Source of the DNA: Thermoplasmata archaeon | GTDB lineage: Archaea; Thermoplasmatota; Thermoplasmata; Thermoplasmatales; Thermoplasmataceae | Direction: 5' to 3' | DNA: 64,000 bases | Assembly: GCA_021794355.1 (NCBI GenBank) | Contig: JAJYRA010000069.1 | Location: 1-64,000, forward strand | Part shown: positions 53,631-62,457 of the stretch, piece after piece | Position numbering within the stretch: position 1 is the first letter of the stretch | Layout of the letters: the number at the start of each line of letters is the position of its first letter | Notes under the pieces: generated by a model | Databases searched by the model: none | The model's input: only the letters and a program-made list of their open reading frames with translations | Told to the model about the DNA's origin: nothing | Program-made: the position numbers and the translations under genes

Positions 53631-56333
53631 TCATCCAATTCTTTCACCTTCCAATTCAATCAAGGGTCTTCCAGGCATTGGTATCTTACCTTTCCCATCT
53701 CCCTTATAAATTTCCACATTCAATTCCGCATTTAGTGTAGTTTTTATAATCTGCCCATATAGTGAGAGAGCTTCAAATTCATCGATGTCGAAATCCATCT
53801 TACCCCTGTTTTTCCTTACTATACCAATAATGTTTTTCATGGATACGTTCATATCTCCCTCTGTTACCATTTTAATCTCTTTCTTCATTTCACCACTGCA
53901 GATTGTTATTCTTATTGTAGATGGGTTTATTCGAGTTATATTCTTTATGGCTCTTATATCTGTTAAAAGAGAATTCAAATATTCATAATAATTTATTTTT
54001 AAAATATCATTCTCGGTAAGTTCAATCCTATCAAGTTGGGTTTTTGAAACGAACCCTGATTTTCCAAGCTTTGACCAGTAGTTCTCACACATGTGGGGAA
54101 GAACACAGGAAAGGATCTTAATCCAATCCTCAATTATCTCATTGACCGCTGCATACTTGTCCAGCCCGATGTTTGATAATTCATTCAGATCCTTGATTAC
54201 TTCATAAACAATTTCCACATACGCATTCCTTACCTGTAATTCATCCATCTTGTGAAGAAAATTCAACGTGTGTTTCTTAAACTTGATCTTAAAAAGGTCA
54301 GAATATCTACCGTCTCCTTTATTAACTGGAGCGAGCCCACCATCCAGTAATGAATGAAGTGATTCATACACCCCTTTAATATTTGTGATTTCTGTTTCAT
54401 TCCAATCCAAAAGTGAATCCATTTCTGCGACCAGGGCTACATATAGACGGAATAAATCCGCCCCGTATTGATTCACAACATCGAGCAGAGAAATTGCATT
54501 GCCCTTGCTTTTGGAGATTTTTGATCCGTTTGAAATAACCATCCCTACTATGGATATTCCCTTAGGTTGATAACTTTCATTGAATAGGGCAGCGTGATTC
54601 ATGAGATAAAATACCAGGTGATTTGACATATGCGAAGCAGATGTAATTCTCTGGTCAACGCCATACCAGTATTCAAATTCACGTTTTGCATTCTCTATCT
54701 GGCCTTTCTTCCATGGTAACACATCAGTTTCGTTGCCTGTTATATAATCAAAAAATGAATCGGTAATCTCACTGTCAGGTATATCCTTTATCAGGTGAGA
54801 AAAGGTATAAAAAGCTGGGTAAATAGTTGAGTCAGAAAGAGATTCTATTACCCAAGCCCGATCCTGAGGAAGCGGAGTTCCAAGCCCCCTCTTTCTGGCA
54901 CATGCCCTTTCTTCTATCCAGTCAATTATATCAAACATATTTTTTCTATAAAATTCCGGATGGAAAGACATCTTTTCAACGTATTTTCTTGTACGTTCCT
55001 TCCAGATCAATTCTGAGTAATCAATAAACCACTGATCGTGCATTATGGAAACAATAACCGGTTTTCCATCCCTTGTTCTTGCCTTTCTGGATGTTTCATA
55101 AAATGTTAAACCACTTTTTGCTTGGGCAAGTTTTTCGTTCATTATTTCCCTAGCTTCCTTTACTTTTCTTCCACCGATTAAGGGCACATCCGATTTCAAA
55201 ATACCCTCATAAAATTCCTTTCTATAGATTGCTGCATTTGCCTCTTTTATGCTGGGAAATTGGCTAATATAGGTGGAAGCTTTCGATTCTGAACCGTTCG
55301 TCTCGATTATGAATAGGGGATCAATATTCAGTGCCAATCTGTTCATATAGTGAAGGTCCATCACAGAATGGCCCGGTACGCTATACACAACCCCGCTTGC
55401 CTGTTCCGGATCAATATCACTGTTTTCATATACTTTTACAGTCCTGTTGGTGAGGGGAACCTGAAACTGTTTTTGTGTAATCTCATCATTATTAATATTA
55501 CAGAGAACTTTCGACCCTGCGAATTGATTTAAAATTTTCTTGGATGCCTGCTCACTAACTATGATTTTCGTATTTTCAACATTCATGAGCAAATAGGTAG
55601 CCTCCGGATTGATCCAGAGGTTCGTGATTGCGAACAGGGTTTCGGGTCTGAGGGAACATGCCGCAAGGTTGTAATCCCCTTCTGACACCTTAAAGAGAAC
55701 CATTGTAAATTTTTCAATGGAAACCTTATCCGTATCTCCATCCTCTATATCGTCCTCCCCAACAGCATTACCGTCTTCACTGCTGAATAACACAGGATGA
55801 CTGCCCTGTGTCAGGTGACCAAGTTTTCCAAGTTTTCTAAATTGCCATTCAACAAATTTACTGTACAGTGGATCAATGGATCTGAAAGTTCTTCGCCAGT
55901 CAATGCTATAACCCAGAGCCTTAAAGTCGTTGACTATTTTGGATGCAAAATAGTTGGCCACTGTCAAAGGGTCCTTGAAGCTTTCAAGAATCTCCTCAAC
56001 CCTATCTATATTTTCGTATTCTGAAATATATTTCCTGTACATATTGAGGGTTTTCTCATCATTTCTTTTAATCTTTTCAGAAATTGATCCTATGGGAGTT
56101 CCGCTTTCATGGAAGCCCATTGGAAATAAAACGTTGTAACCGGTCATTCTCTTGTATCTTGCAATAATATCTGCTAAAGTATAGGTTCTTCCATGACCTA
56201 CATGCAGTGGACCACTGGTATATGGCCATGGAACTGTTATTAGAAATTTTTTTCTCTTATCTGGTTCAGAATGAAAAATTCCCCCTCTTTCCCACTCTTC
56301 CTGCCATCTCTTCTCTTCATCCATGAACATCAT
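53631..56333 (-). CDS. leuS: Leucyl-tRNA synthetase, archaeal type
   Basis: A 900-residue class I synthetase. The HIGH motif is [23 protein letters not shown] follows, the CP1 editing domain starts at [14 protein letters not shown], and the KMSKS motif is SKISKSKGN. The C-terminal anticodon and tRNA-binding part is about 200 residues. It overlaps pyruvoyl arginine decarboxylase by 4 bp. Confidence 0.93.
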   Translation of the reverse strand: MMFMDEEKRWQEEWERGGIFHSEPDKRKKFLITVPWPYTSGPLHVGHGRTYTLADIIARYKRMTGYNVLFPMGFHESGTPIGSISEKIKRNDEKTLNMYRKYISEYENIDRVEEILESFKDPLTVANYFASKIVNDFKALGYSIDWRRTFRSIDPLYSKFVEWQFRKLGKLGHLTQGSHPVLFSSEDGNAVGEDDIEDGDTDKVSIEKFTMVLFKVSEGDYNLAACSLRPETLFAITNLWINPEATYLLMNVENTKIIVSEQASKKILNQFAGSKVLCNINNDEITQKQFQVPLTNRTVKVYENSDIDPEQASGVVYSVPGHSVMDLHYMNRLALNIDPLFIIETNGSESKASTYISQFPSIKEANAAIYRKEFYEGILKSDVPLIGGRKVKEAREIMNEKLAQAKSGLTFYETSRKARTRDGKPVIVSIMHDQWFIDYSELIWKERTRKYVEKMSFHPEFYRKNMFDIIDWIEERACARKRGLGTPLPQDRAWVIESLSDSTIYPAFYTFSHLIKDIPDSEITDSFFDYITGNETDVLPWKKGQIENAKREFEYWYGVDQRITSASHMSNHLVFYLMNHAALFNESYQPKGISIVGMVISNGSKISKSKGNAISLLDVVNQYGADLFRLYVALVAEMDSLLDWNETEITNIKGVYESLHSLLDGGLAPVNKGDGRYSDLFKIKFKKHTLNFLHKMDELQVRNAYVEIVYEVIKDLNELSNIGLDKYAAVNEIIEDWIKILSCVLPHMCENYWSKLGKSGFVSKTQLDRIELTENDILKINYYEYLNSLLTDIRAIKNITRINPSTIRITICSGEMKKEIKMVTEGDMNVSMKNIIGIVRKNRGKMDFDIDEFEALSLYGQIIKTTLNAELNVEIYKGDGKGKIPMPGRPLIELEGERIG

Positions 56334-56878
56334 TCAACTATCAATACAGCAGCTCCTATGGTCGTAGTCCATTCTTCCTCCTTCAAAACAACTGCAGTTG
56401 AACAAATATTTTTTGTCTGAAGGATTCTGTCCTTTAATCTATATTCCTCCTTTTTTTGATCCCAGACCAGTTCATCCTGTTCCCCCGTAGTGCTTGCCAG
56501 CATCTCTGCTGCCAGTTTTTCTGCAAAAAAACCAGCCTTTTTTTCCGTTTCACCAAAACTATGGTGTTCACTCAGGTATCCCCACTTACTTCTATCAGTT
56601 GGAATGGCATATCCTATGGCTGAAGACAACATCCTGTTCATTTCATTGGACGCATTTCTTGCCAGAACTGTAAAGAGAATCTGGCCTGGCTTCAAAAGTG
56701 TTAAGCCCTCTTCACGACTTACTATCTCCGCCCCTGGTGGAAATATGGAGCTTACCGTTACAATGTTGAACTGTGCTATTCCAGCGTCTCTAAGAGCTTC
56801 TTCGAAGGAACGAAGCATGGTATCACCCCTTCCAACCCCTCTTGTGAAAAAAAGCTTATTCGGAACCAGATTTGTCAT
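56330..56878 (-). CDS. pdaD: Pyruvoyl-dependent arginine decarboxylase
   Basis: About 182 residues: [13 protein letters not shown], the self-cleavage site [13 protein letters not shown] (between Ser43 and Ser44), and WGYLSEHH. It makes agmatine from arginine, the first step of archaeal polyamine synthesis. I start at ATG 56878 (MTNLVPNK), with an AT-rich box about 26 bp upstream; the longer frame to 57046 has no conserved sequence. Confidence 0.94.
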   Translation of the reverse strand: MTNLVPNKLFFTRGVGRGDTMLRSFEEALRDAGIAQFNIVTVSSIFPPGAEIVSREEGLTLLKPGQILFTVLARNASNEMNRMLSSAIGYAIPTDRSKWGYLSEHHSFGETEKKAGFFAEKLAAEMLASTTGEQDELVWDQKKEEYRLKDRILQTKNICSTAVVLKEEEWTTTIGAAVLIVE

Positions 56879-57341
56879 ATTATCCGTATGTACAATTATG
56901 AAATAAAACTTTACCTGATAACAGTTTATCAACTCCCCGAACTTATATTTCCAACACATTAGACGATTTCTTAAAACCCCTGTATCTTGGAGAACTTTAA
57001 CTTGAAAGCTTTCCCCCAACACAGATGAATACGCCTTTTCCATCAAGAGTCAATGAATTGAAAGATTCCATTTTAGCGGTTATTAGAAATCATCAAGAAT
57101 AGACGCCGGAAAACTGAAAGCAATTTTCCTAATATATAGGGAAAGCAGGAAAAAGACATTGCCAAGTTTTGGTTGACTTTTTCTCTTTGCGAATTTCAAT
57201 AACCTTATGAGCATTTGTTTAAACTGGAGAACAGTGCAGTTTTTGCCCAAAGTAACTTTTCCAGAATATTTTCGATTTTCAAATTATCAACAAAGATTTG
57301 ACAGTGTCAGAAAAATAAATTATTTTAAGTGCATAGGAGGT
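56879..57341. other. Gene-free region upstream of pyruvoyl decarboxylase
   Basis: About 460 bp in which I see no supported gene. The frames in it are rich in rare stretches and match no family. It holds the promoter of the arginine decarboxylase/leuS operon. Confidence 0.5.
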
Positions 57342-57740
57342 TCACAGGTCAAGGGTCACATCAAAAAAATCGGAGGAATTATCACCACTGTTGCATGTGG
57401 CAGCCTTTGGAATCGTTCCTATTATTGTTTGATCTTTCATGGAATAGAAGCCTATTTCTATCTCCAACCATCCATCAACGTGTTCAATTTTCCTGGTGGT
57501 CATAGGAATAATAACCTGATCATCCATTAAAAAAATTAGTTCATTATAAGCATCAATGGCCAATAATTGAAAATTGTGGTTCTCCTTTATTCTGATACGT
57601 CTCGTTATTGTGTCATCGCTTTTAAATTTACCAACCAGTATTTCTCTAAAACTATCAACTACAGATTCAATTACACCGTCAAAATTAAGATCAAAAATAC
57701 GTATTTTTGTATCAGCTTGATGTTCCAAAATCTGATACAT
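57342..57740 (-). CDS. Archease
   Basis: A 132-residue archease: LEHQADTKIRIFD, a helix FREILVGK, and LLAIDAYNELIFLMDD with the acidic metal site. Archease activates the RNA ligase RtcB in tRNA splicing and repair. No rtcB is nearby. Its ATG is 18 bp behind the radical-SAM gene's stop, on the same strand. Confidence 0.85.
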   Translation of the reverse strand: MYQILEHQADTKIRIFDLNFDGVIESVVDSFREILVGKFKSDDTITRRIRIKENHNFQLLAIDAYNELIFLMDDQVIIPMTTRKIEHVDGWLEIEIGFYSMKDQTIIGTIPKAATCNSGDNSSDFFDVTLDL

Positions 57741-57758
57741 CTTTAAAAAATTTAAAAA

Positions 57759-59582
57759 TTAATCTTCTGGTTTGTCAGAAGATATAACTGGTATGGCTTC
57801 GTTCAGGTTAAGACCTATCTCATCCTGGGAGAGTTTTCTTCCAATACTTTTCTCATAGAAGTTAAGAATTGACTTCTTCTCTTCCAGTGTGTATTCTCTG
57901 AAATATTTTTCCCTTTTCAGGTTCTTTCCAGTTCTTTCCTCGTATGTCTTGGCAGGTATCGAGTATTTTCTCTGGGTAGCGTCCCTGTAAAGTTCCGGTA
58001 TTACATTAAAGGCACAGAAAGGTACAACTCTTCCATCTGGCATCGCATAGTGTATATCGCATCTCTCTACTCTATCCACATCGTAAGTATATGGATCCAT
58101 GAAATGCATGAAACCGATGAACATACTCTTGTAGTGGAAAGCCTTCAAACCATGGTAATCTCCCTCTGTGAAAGCATTGTAAACCATGTCCTTAATGCTG
58201 AAATCTGCCGGAGCTTTCTCATAGTCGACGAATCTTTTCAAGCTTGCAAGTAACTTTGCAGCTGAGGTAACTTTTCTAACCGTCTTGAATGATGCGTCCT
58301 TTATGTCATCAGCCAGTTCCCCTATGTATTCAAACATACCCCTAACATCTATGAATCTGGTAATGGGTGTTATTTTGTCTCCCTCCTTAAACAGGTAAGT
58401 TCCCATCCCGCATGCGAAGTGGATAGATAGCTTGTACATGTCCTTTCCCTTCAGTTGCTCTACAAAGTTTGAGACTTTTGTTGTTGAAGGGACGGTGAAG
58501 AAATCCTCTCTCCCGATCATTCCATCCGTCTGCTGCTCAATTTTCTTTATGCATCCAGGGATTGTTACTCTCTGTTTTTCTCTCATTCTATCTGGCATTC
58601 TTCCCACGAGACTCACTGGTTGGAAGTTTACTGCCCTTACGGAGTCGATATTTGAAAGGCCAAATCTGATGGTGTCCCCGAGATACATATCATTTATTCC
58701 ACCTATAACGGTTGGAACTAATACCACACCCATGGGCGCGTTCTTGTAGTTTTCCAATGCTGCTGGTATTTCCCAGAAATTCTTTGGATTTGATCTTGGC
58801 GTTGGACCATCAAAACTCGTATAAACAACATTTGAACCAGCTTCCCTTATCTTTTTTGGGAAATCTGGATCAAAAGCAGCTCTTACACTGTTTGTATTGA
58901 GCTGTATGTGTTCATATCCTTCCTCCCTGGCAATCTTAATGACATCAAGGATATCATCTCTGATTGTGGGTTCTCCACCGGTTATCTGAACTGCGTTTGC
59001 ACCAACTGGCTTCTCGTTTCTCATTCTTCTCAACATCATTCTTACCTGATCTTGGGACGGTTCGTAAATTGGTTCGTTTTCTTTTGCATAGAAGAAGCAG
59101 TACCAGCAGGAAAGATCGCACCTGTTTGTTACTACTACATTTCCCAATCCAGTATGGGATTTATGCTTAACACAAAGCCCACAGTGTGTTGGACACACAA
59201 TCTTGGATTCTAAATAAGCAACATGTGGGTTAAGGATTTTCACTCCAGGATCCTGCCATTTCTTTGCTTCCTGGTACATATCGTAATCTTCCCAGTACTT
59301 CTCTTTTGTTATCCCATGTTCTGCGCATTCTTTTATAAGTTTAACTTCACCACCATTTTCATACACAATGGCTGGTGTTCTCATCTGATCAAATTTTTCG
59401 TCATCAACGCATATTGGGCAGAGACTCTCTGTCACTCTCATCAGCATCATATCATCTGAGATCAAATCTCTCATTGCCCCAATGAATTCATCTACTGTCT
59501 TGAACGGTGCATTTTTACTTATCTCAAAGTCACTTGCGAACCTGACTTCGGGATACTTGTTTCTTTCCTCCATTGCAATCAA
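57759..59582 (-). CDS. tes: Radical-SAM protein, tetraether lipid synthase (Tes)-like
   Basis: A 607-residue radical-SAM enzyme. The N-terminal cysteine sites are ESLCPICVD and CPTHCGLC. The SAM cluster motif is CDLSCWYCFFYA. Further motifs are ITGGEPTIRDD and LNTNSVR. More cysteines lie at IHFACGMGT and RCDIHYAMPDGRVVPFC. The set fits Tes, which joins two archaeol chains tail to tail to make membrane-spanning tetraethers. Start chosen at TTG 59582 behind GGTGA; ATG 59573 is the alternative. Function is by family pattern, not tested. Confidence 0.8.
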   Translation of the reverse strand: MIAMEERNKYPEVRFASDFEISKNAPFKTVDEFIGAMRDLISDDMMLMRVTESLCPICVDDEKFDQMRTPAIVYENGGEVKLIKECAEHGITKEKYWEDYDMYQEAKKWQDPGVKILNPHVAYLESKIVCPTHCGLCVKHKSHTGLGNVVVTNRCDLSCWYCFFYAKENEPIYEPSQDQVRMMLRRMRNEKPVGANAVQITGGEPTIRDDILDVIKIAREEGYEHIQLNTNSVRAAFDPDFPKKIREAGSNVVYTSFDGPTPRSNPKNFWEIPAALENYKNAPMGVVLVPTVIGGINDMYLGDTIRFGLSNIDSVRAVNFQPVSLVGRMPDRMREKQRVTIPGCIKKIEQQTDGMIGREDFFTVPSTTKVSNFVEQLKGKDMYKLSIHFACGMGTYLFKEGDKITPITRFIDVRGMFEYIGELADDIKDASFKTVRKVTSAAKLLASLKRFVDYEKAPADFSIKDMVYNAFTEGDYHGLKAFHYKSMFIGFMHFMDPYTYDVDRVERCDIHYAMPDGRVVPFCAFNVIPELYRDATQRKYSIPAKTYEERTGKNLKREKYFREYTLEEKKSILNFYEKSIGRKLSQDEIGLNLNEAIPVISSDKPED

Positions 59583-60067
59583 TTTTCTTTCACCTTTGTT
59601 CCATTGTAGACATTACCATATTAAAAGTGTTTTGTAGTTTTTATAACTACTTATTTGCATCAATTAGTTTCATGGTATTAGCATCAATAGCTAAATAGGT
59701 ACGTCTAAACTGGGCGATTATTAATCGATATGCTTAATTTTATTAAAAATTACAATTTTTTTTGTTTTTACAATAAATAGATCATATCCTCTTAATGTCC
59801 ATTTTTTCAGGGTTTAAAACATAGTATTTTTATTATCCACTTACTGCACAATTAGCGTTTATCACTACATTGTTTTTCAATTAAACCTTCTTTTCCTGGA
59901 ACAACTTTCAGGGTAGATTCCGCCCTAAACTGTATCTATTGGTCTTATGAATTCTAAAGTTAGGGAACTTTTAATTATGTTCCCAACTCATTGTTTAATA
60001 GTAAAAAGAGAAGATTTCAAATCAATATATTAAGAGTTTGAACTATTGGCATTTTAACGACAAAATG
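59583..60067. other. AT-rich gap between Tes-like and RHH genes
   Basis: About 485 bp with no full gene. One clear hairpin candidate lies near 59960-59990: GTTAGGGAAC and GTTCCCAAC with an AT-rich loop. It also holds the promoter of the Tes-like gene. Confidence 0.45.
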
Positions 60068-60238
60068 TTATTTCTTATTCCTATAATCGCAGTTCAAGAA
60101 ATTCAAACTAATCTCTACTCCAGCTTTCGAGGACTGCTTTTTGCCAAGGGTTACCGGTAAAATCTTCACGGTTTTTCCCTCTTCTATGAGGTAGTCCTTT
60201 GTGCAGCCAGAAAATAATATGCATCCAATTATCTCCAT
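60068..60238 (-). CDS. Possible small cysteine-containing protein (56 aa)
   Basis: A 56-residue frame (MEIIGCILFSGCTKDYLIEE, TVKILPVTLGKK) with three cysteines, of which two are 6 residues apart. There is no clear ribosome site. A 17-codon leader-like frame overlaps its start. The composition looks coding, but I recognise no family. Confidence 0.35.
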   Translation of the reverse strand: MEIIGCILFSGCTKDYLIEEGKTVKILPVTLGKKQSSKAGVEISLNFLNCDYRNKK

Positions 60239-60342
60239 TTTTGCCTGCCAGTGTACTGAACACCGTCTTTGGGTGTGAACATTATTTTCTTCCCTTTTCG
60301 TCCATTATCTCTTAAAGTAGAATTCAGCTCAAAATGTTAAAT

Positions 60343-60356
60343 TGTAGATAATTACA
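60343..60356 (+). promoter_or_regulatory. Short palindrome TGTA-N6-TACA before RHH gene
   Basis: TGTA and TACA flank six bases about 40 bp before the RHH start. A third TGTA half-site lies at 60365-60368, followed by a TATA-like box near 60373-60382. Ribbon-helix-helix proteins bind such short repeated half-sites, so this could be its own operator. Confidence 0.35.
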
Positions 60357-60396
60357 TTATAAATTGTAACAAATATTTATAAGTAGCGAAACATTA

Positions 60397-60756
60397 GTGA
60401 AAAACAAACAACGGCGATTTATCATGGCAGTTCCTTATAGAATTACAATCAGGTTATCAGAAGACGATATGAATAAACTCGAAAAGTTACTGGATAAATA
60501 TAACTATGAGAGCATATCTGAAATAATAAGAGTTGCATTAAGGCAATTTATAGATAAATTCGACGAGGAAGGCACGAACAAAAAAATTGAGGTGCAGTTA
60601 ACAAAAAAAATGGTTGACGATCTCAACGTGTTGCTACAGAGAGGAGAGGCAATATCCATAGATGATTTAATAAGAAGCGTTCTGAAGGAATATACTAAAA
60701 ATACACTAAATATTAAGCAAAATGAATCAGAAAAAGCCGAAGAGGGGCATCAATAA
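60397..60756 (+). CDS. Tandem ribbon-helix-helix protein
   Basis: A 119-residue protein with two RHH motifs in one chain: YRITIRLSEDDMNKLEKLL...EIIRVALRQFI (residues 13-52) and KIEVQLTKKMVDDLNVLL...DLIRSVLKEY (residues 62-100). RHH proteins usually act as homodimers, so this could be a single-chain pseudo-dimer. A short Glu/Lys/Gln tail follows. The start may be GTG 60397 (leaderless, behind a TATA-like box) or ATG 60424. It shares one base with pheT, so the two are one operon. Confidence 0.8.
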   Translation: MKNKQRRFIMAVPYRITIRLSEDDMNKLEKLLDKYNYESISEIIRVALRQFIDKFDEEGTNKKIEVQLTKKMVDDLNVLLQRGEAISIDDLIRSVLKEYTKNTLNIKQNESEKAEEGHQ

Positions 60757-62354
60757 TGGTTGTGGTTAGAACAACTCAAAATCAACTTGAAAATTTTATA
60801 GGAGACGATTGGGAAAAGAGTCTGGAGAGCTTTTCAAAGGTGATCGGGTTTAGTTTTGACTCCAACGACGCAAAAGATATAAAAATAGAATTAAATCCAG
60901 ACAGGCCAGACCTATATTCTATCGGTTCAATCATCAACCAATATTTTATATTCAAAAAAGGGTACCCCACATATGGTAAGGTTATAATTCAAAAAAGGGA
61001 ATTTTCACTAGAAAATGTTAAATCAAGACCCTTTTTTGTTGCATTTGAAACATCAAGCTATGCAGACTCTAAAATTAGTTATAACATCAACACGGATTTT
61101 CTGGAATATTCGGATAGAGTTTCAGAAACCGTAGGAAAACAGAGAAGCAAGTTTTCAGTAGGGGCTCACGACCAACAATCAATTAAAGGGAAAATAAAAT
61201 ACGGTAAAGTTAACCCTGAAACGAAAATTGTTACCTATGATGGTATGGAAGGGACAATTTCCCAGTTGATCTCAAGACATGAGAAAGGGATAAAATATGG
61301 AAATTTAAAGTCAGGAGAAGTTGTAGGAGTTTTGGATGAAATAGGAATTGCATCCGTTCCACCATTCTTCAACACGTATCGTACAAGGATAAACGATGAT
61401 ACCAACAAAATGGTAGTAGATATATCCGCAAGCTCAGAACAAGGTCTTATGTTGGGATTCAGGTTAATGGCCGGTTATTTCATTGCCAAGGGAATAGATA
61501 TCATCCTGCCAGACGTTTTTGAAAGTGTATGGAACTTATACAAAAATAATGGAGAAAAGGTCAAGATTAGTCTTTCAAACATATCTAAGGTCACCGGAAT
61601 AAGAGAAATTAAATTAGATTTAATCAAAAGAGAGATCAACAGAATGGGGATACAAATAGATGGTGAGAACACCGTAGTACCACTTAATCGTGTTGATATA
61701 ATGGGCGAAATAGACATAATTGAGGATTTCGTTAAGGCATACGGTGTTGGGAAAATAGAAGAAAAGTCATTAAAATCCAATTTCATAGGAAAGGAGAATG
61801 AATCCATAAGCACATCAGAAAAAATTGGCCAATTAATGGTTTCCCTCGGATTCCAGGAGGTTAAGAATTTTGTTCTTAGAAAGGTGAATAGGTATAATGA
61901 TAAATTTACTGTCCTCAACCCAAAGAGTTTGGACTATAGCAGGATCAGACAGGATCTATTTGATGGGTTGATAACCTTCCTGGAAAGAAATAAGTCCGAA
62001 TCATTTCCTCAGTATATTTACGAAACTGGGGACATTATTGATGAAAACGGAACACAGGAAACGCACATGGGTTGTATAATTTGCGGAAAGGGTTCTTCTT
62101 ACGACAGTGTTAAGGGAATTCTAGACAGTATTGTTCTTGCTGCTGGCATAAAGGAAGTAATTATAACTCCTATCAGGCAGATTAATTTCATTGATGGGAG
62201 GGTAGGGACGATTAATTTCGAAAAAGAAAAACTCCAAATTGGTATTTTAGGAGAGGTCTCCCCGGAAGAACTCAAAATGAGAGGCATTCCATTTCCCGCA
62301 TCCTATTTAGAAATTAAAATAGCCGCTTTAAAAAGTGTTTTAGAAGTTGCATGA
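60756..62354 (+). CDS. pheT: Phenylalanyl-tRNA synthetase beta subunit
   Basis: A 532-residue archaeal PheRS beta. It has the B1-like ELNPDRPDLYSI, B3/B4 SVGAHDQQSIKGKIKYG, the B5 region with KVTGIREIKLD and NRMGIQIDGENTVVPLNRVDIM, and catalytic-like domains with EDFVKAYGVGKIEE. It lacks the anticodon-binding B8, as archaeal types do. The alpha subunit gene is not in the window. Its stop is 103 bp before the aglB-like gene. Confidence 0.93.
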   Translation: MVVVRTTQNQLENFIGDDWEKSLESFSKVIGFSFDSNDAKDIKIELNPDRPDLYSIGSIINQYFIFKKGYPTYGKVIIQKREFSLENVKSRPFFVAFETSSYADSKISYNINTDFLEYSDRVSETVGKQRSKFSVGAHDQQSIKGKIKYGKVNPETKIVTYDGMEGTISQLISRHEKGIKYGNLKSGEVVGVLDEIGIASVPPFFNTYRTRINDDTNKMVVDISASSEQGLMLGFRLMAGYFIAKGIDIILPDVFESVWNLYKNNGEKVKISLSNISKVTGIREIKLDLIKREINRMGIQIDGENTVVPLNRVDIMGEIDIIEDFVKAYGVGKIEEKSLKSNFIGKENESISTSEKIGQLMVSLGFQEVKNFVLRKVNRYNDKFTVLNPKSLDYSRIRQDLFDGLITFLERNKSESFPQYIYETGDIIDENGTQETHMGCIICGKGSSYDSVKGILDSIVLAAGIKEVIITPIRQINFIDGRVGTINFEKEKLQIGILGEVSPEELKMRGIPFPASYLEIKIAALKSVLEVA

Positions 62355-62457
62355 AGCATTTCATAAAATTTCATTAAATTTATGGAAGGAATTAAGGTTT
62401 TTTTAATCTTAAACGTTTTAATAGTTCAATTGTATTAGCGATTTCGGTAGTCAAAAA

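Noticed and set aside
56330-57046. Longer pyruvoyl arginine decarboxylase starting at 57046
   Set aside because: The first 56 residues have no conservation, and the promoter spacing and family start fit ATG 56878.
57207-57530. A 107-codon plus-strand frame overlapping the archease 3' end
   Set aside because: It is mostly antisense to archease, with no domain and no credible start signal.
59823-59832. Another TAGTATTT next to the Tes-like gene
   Set aside because: It lacks the GGG prefix and an inverted partner, and such 8-mers are expected by chance in AT-rich DNA. I do not count it in the glucan regulon.
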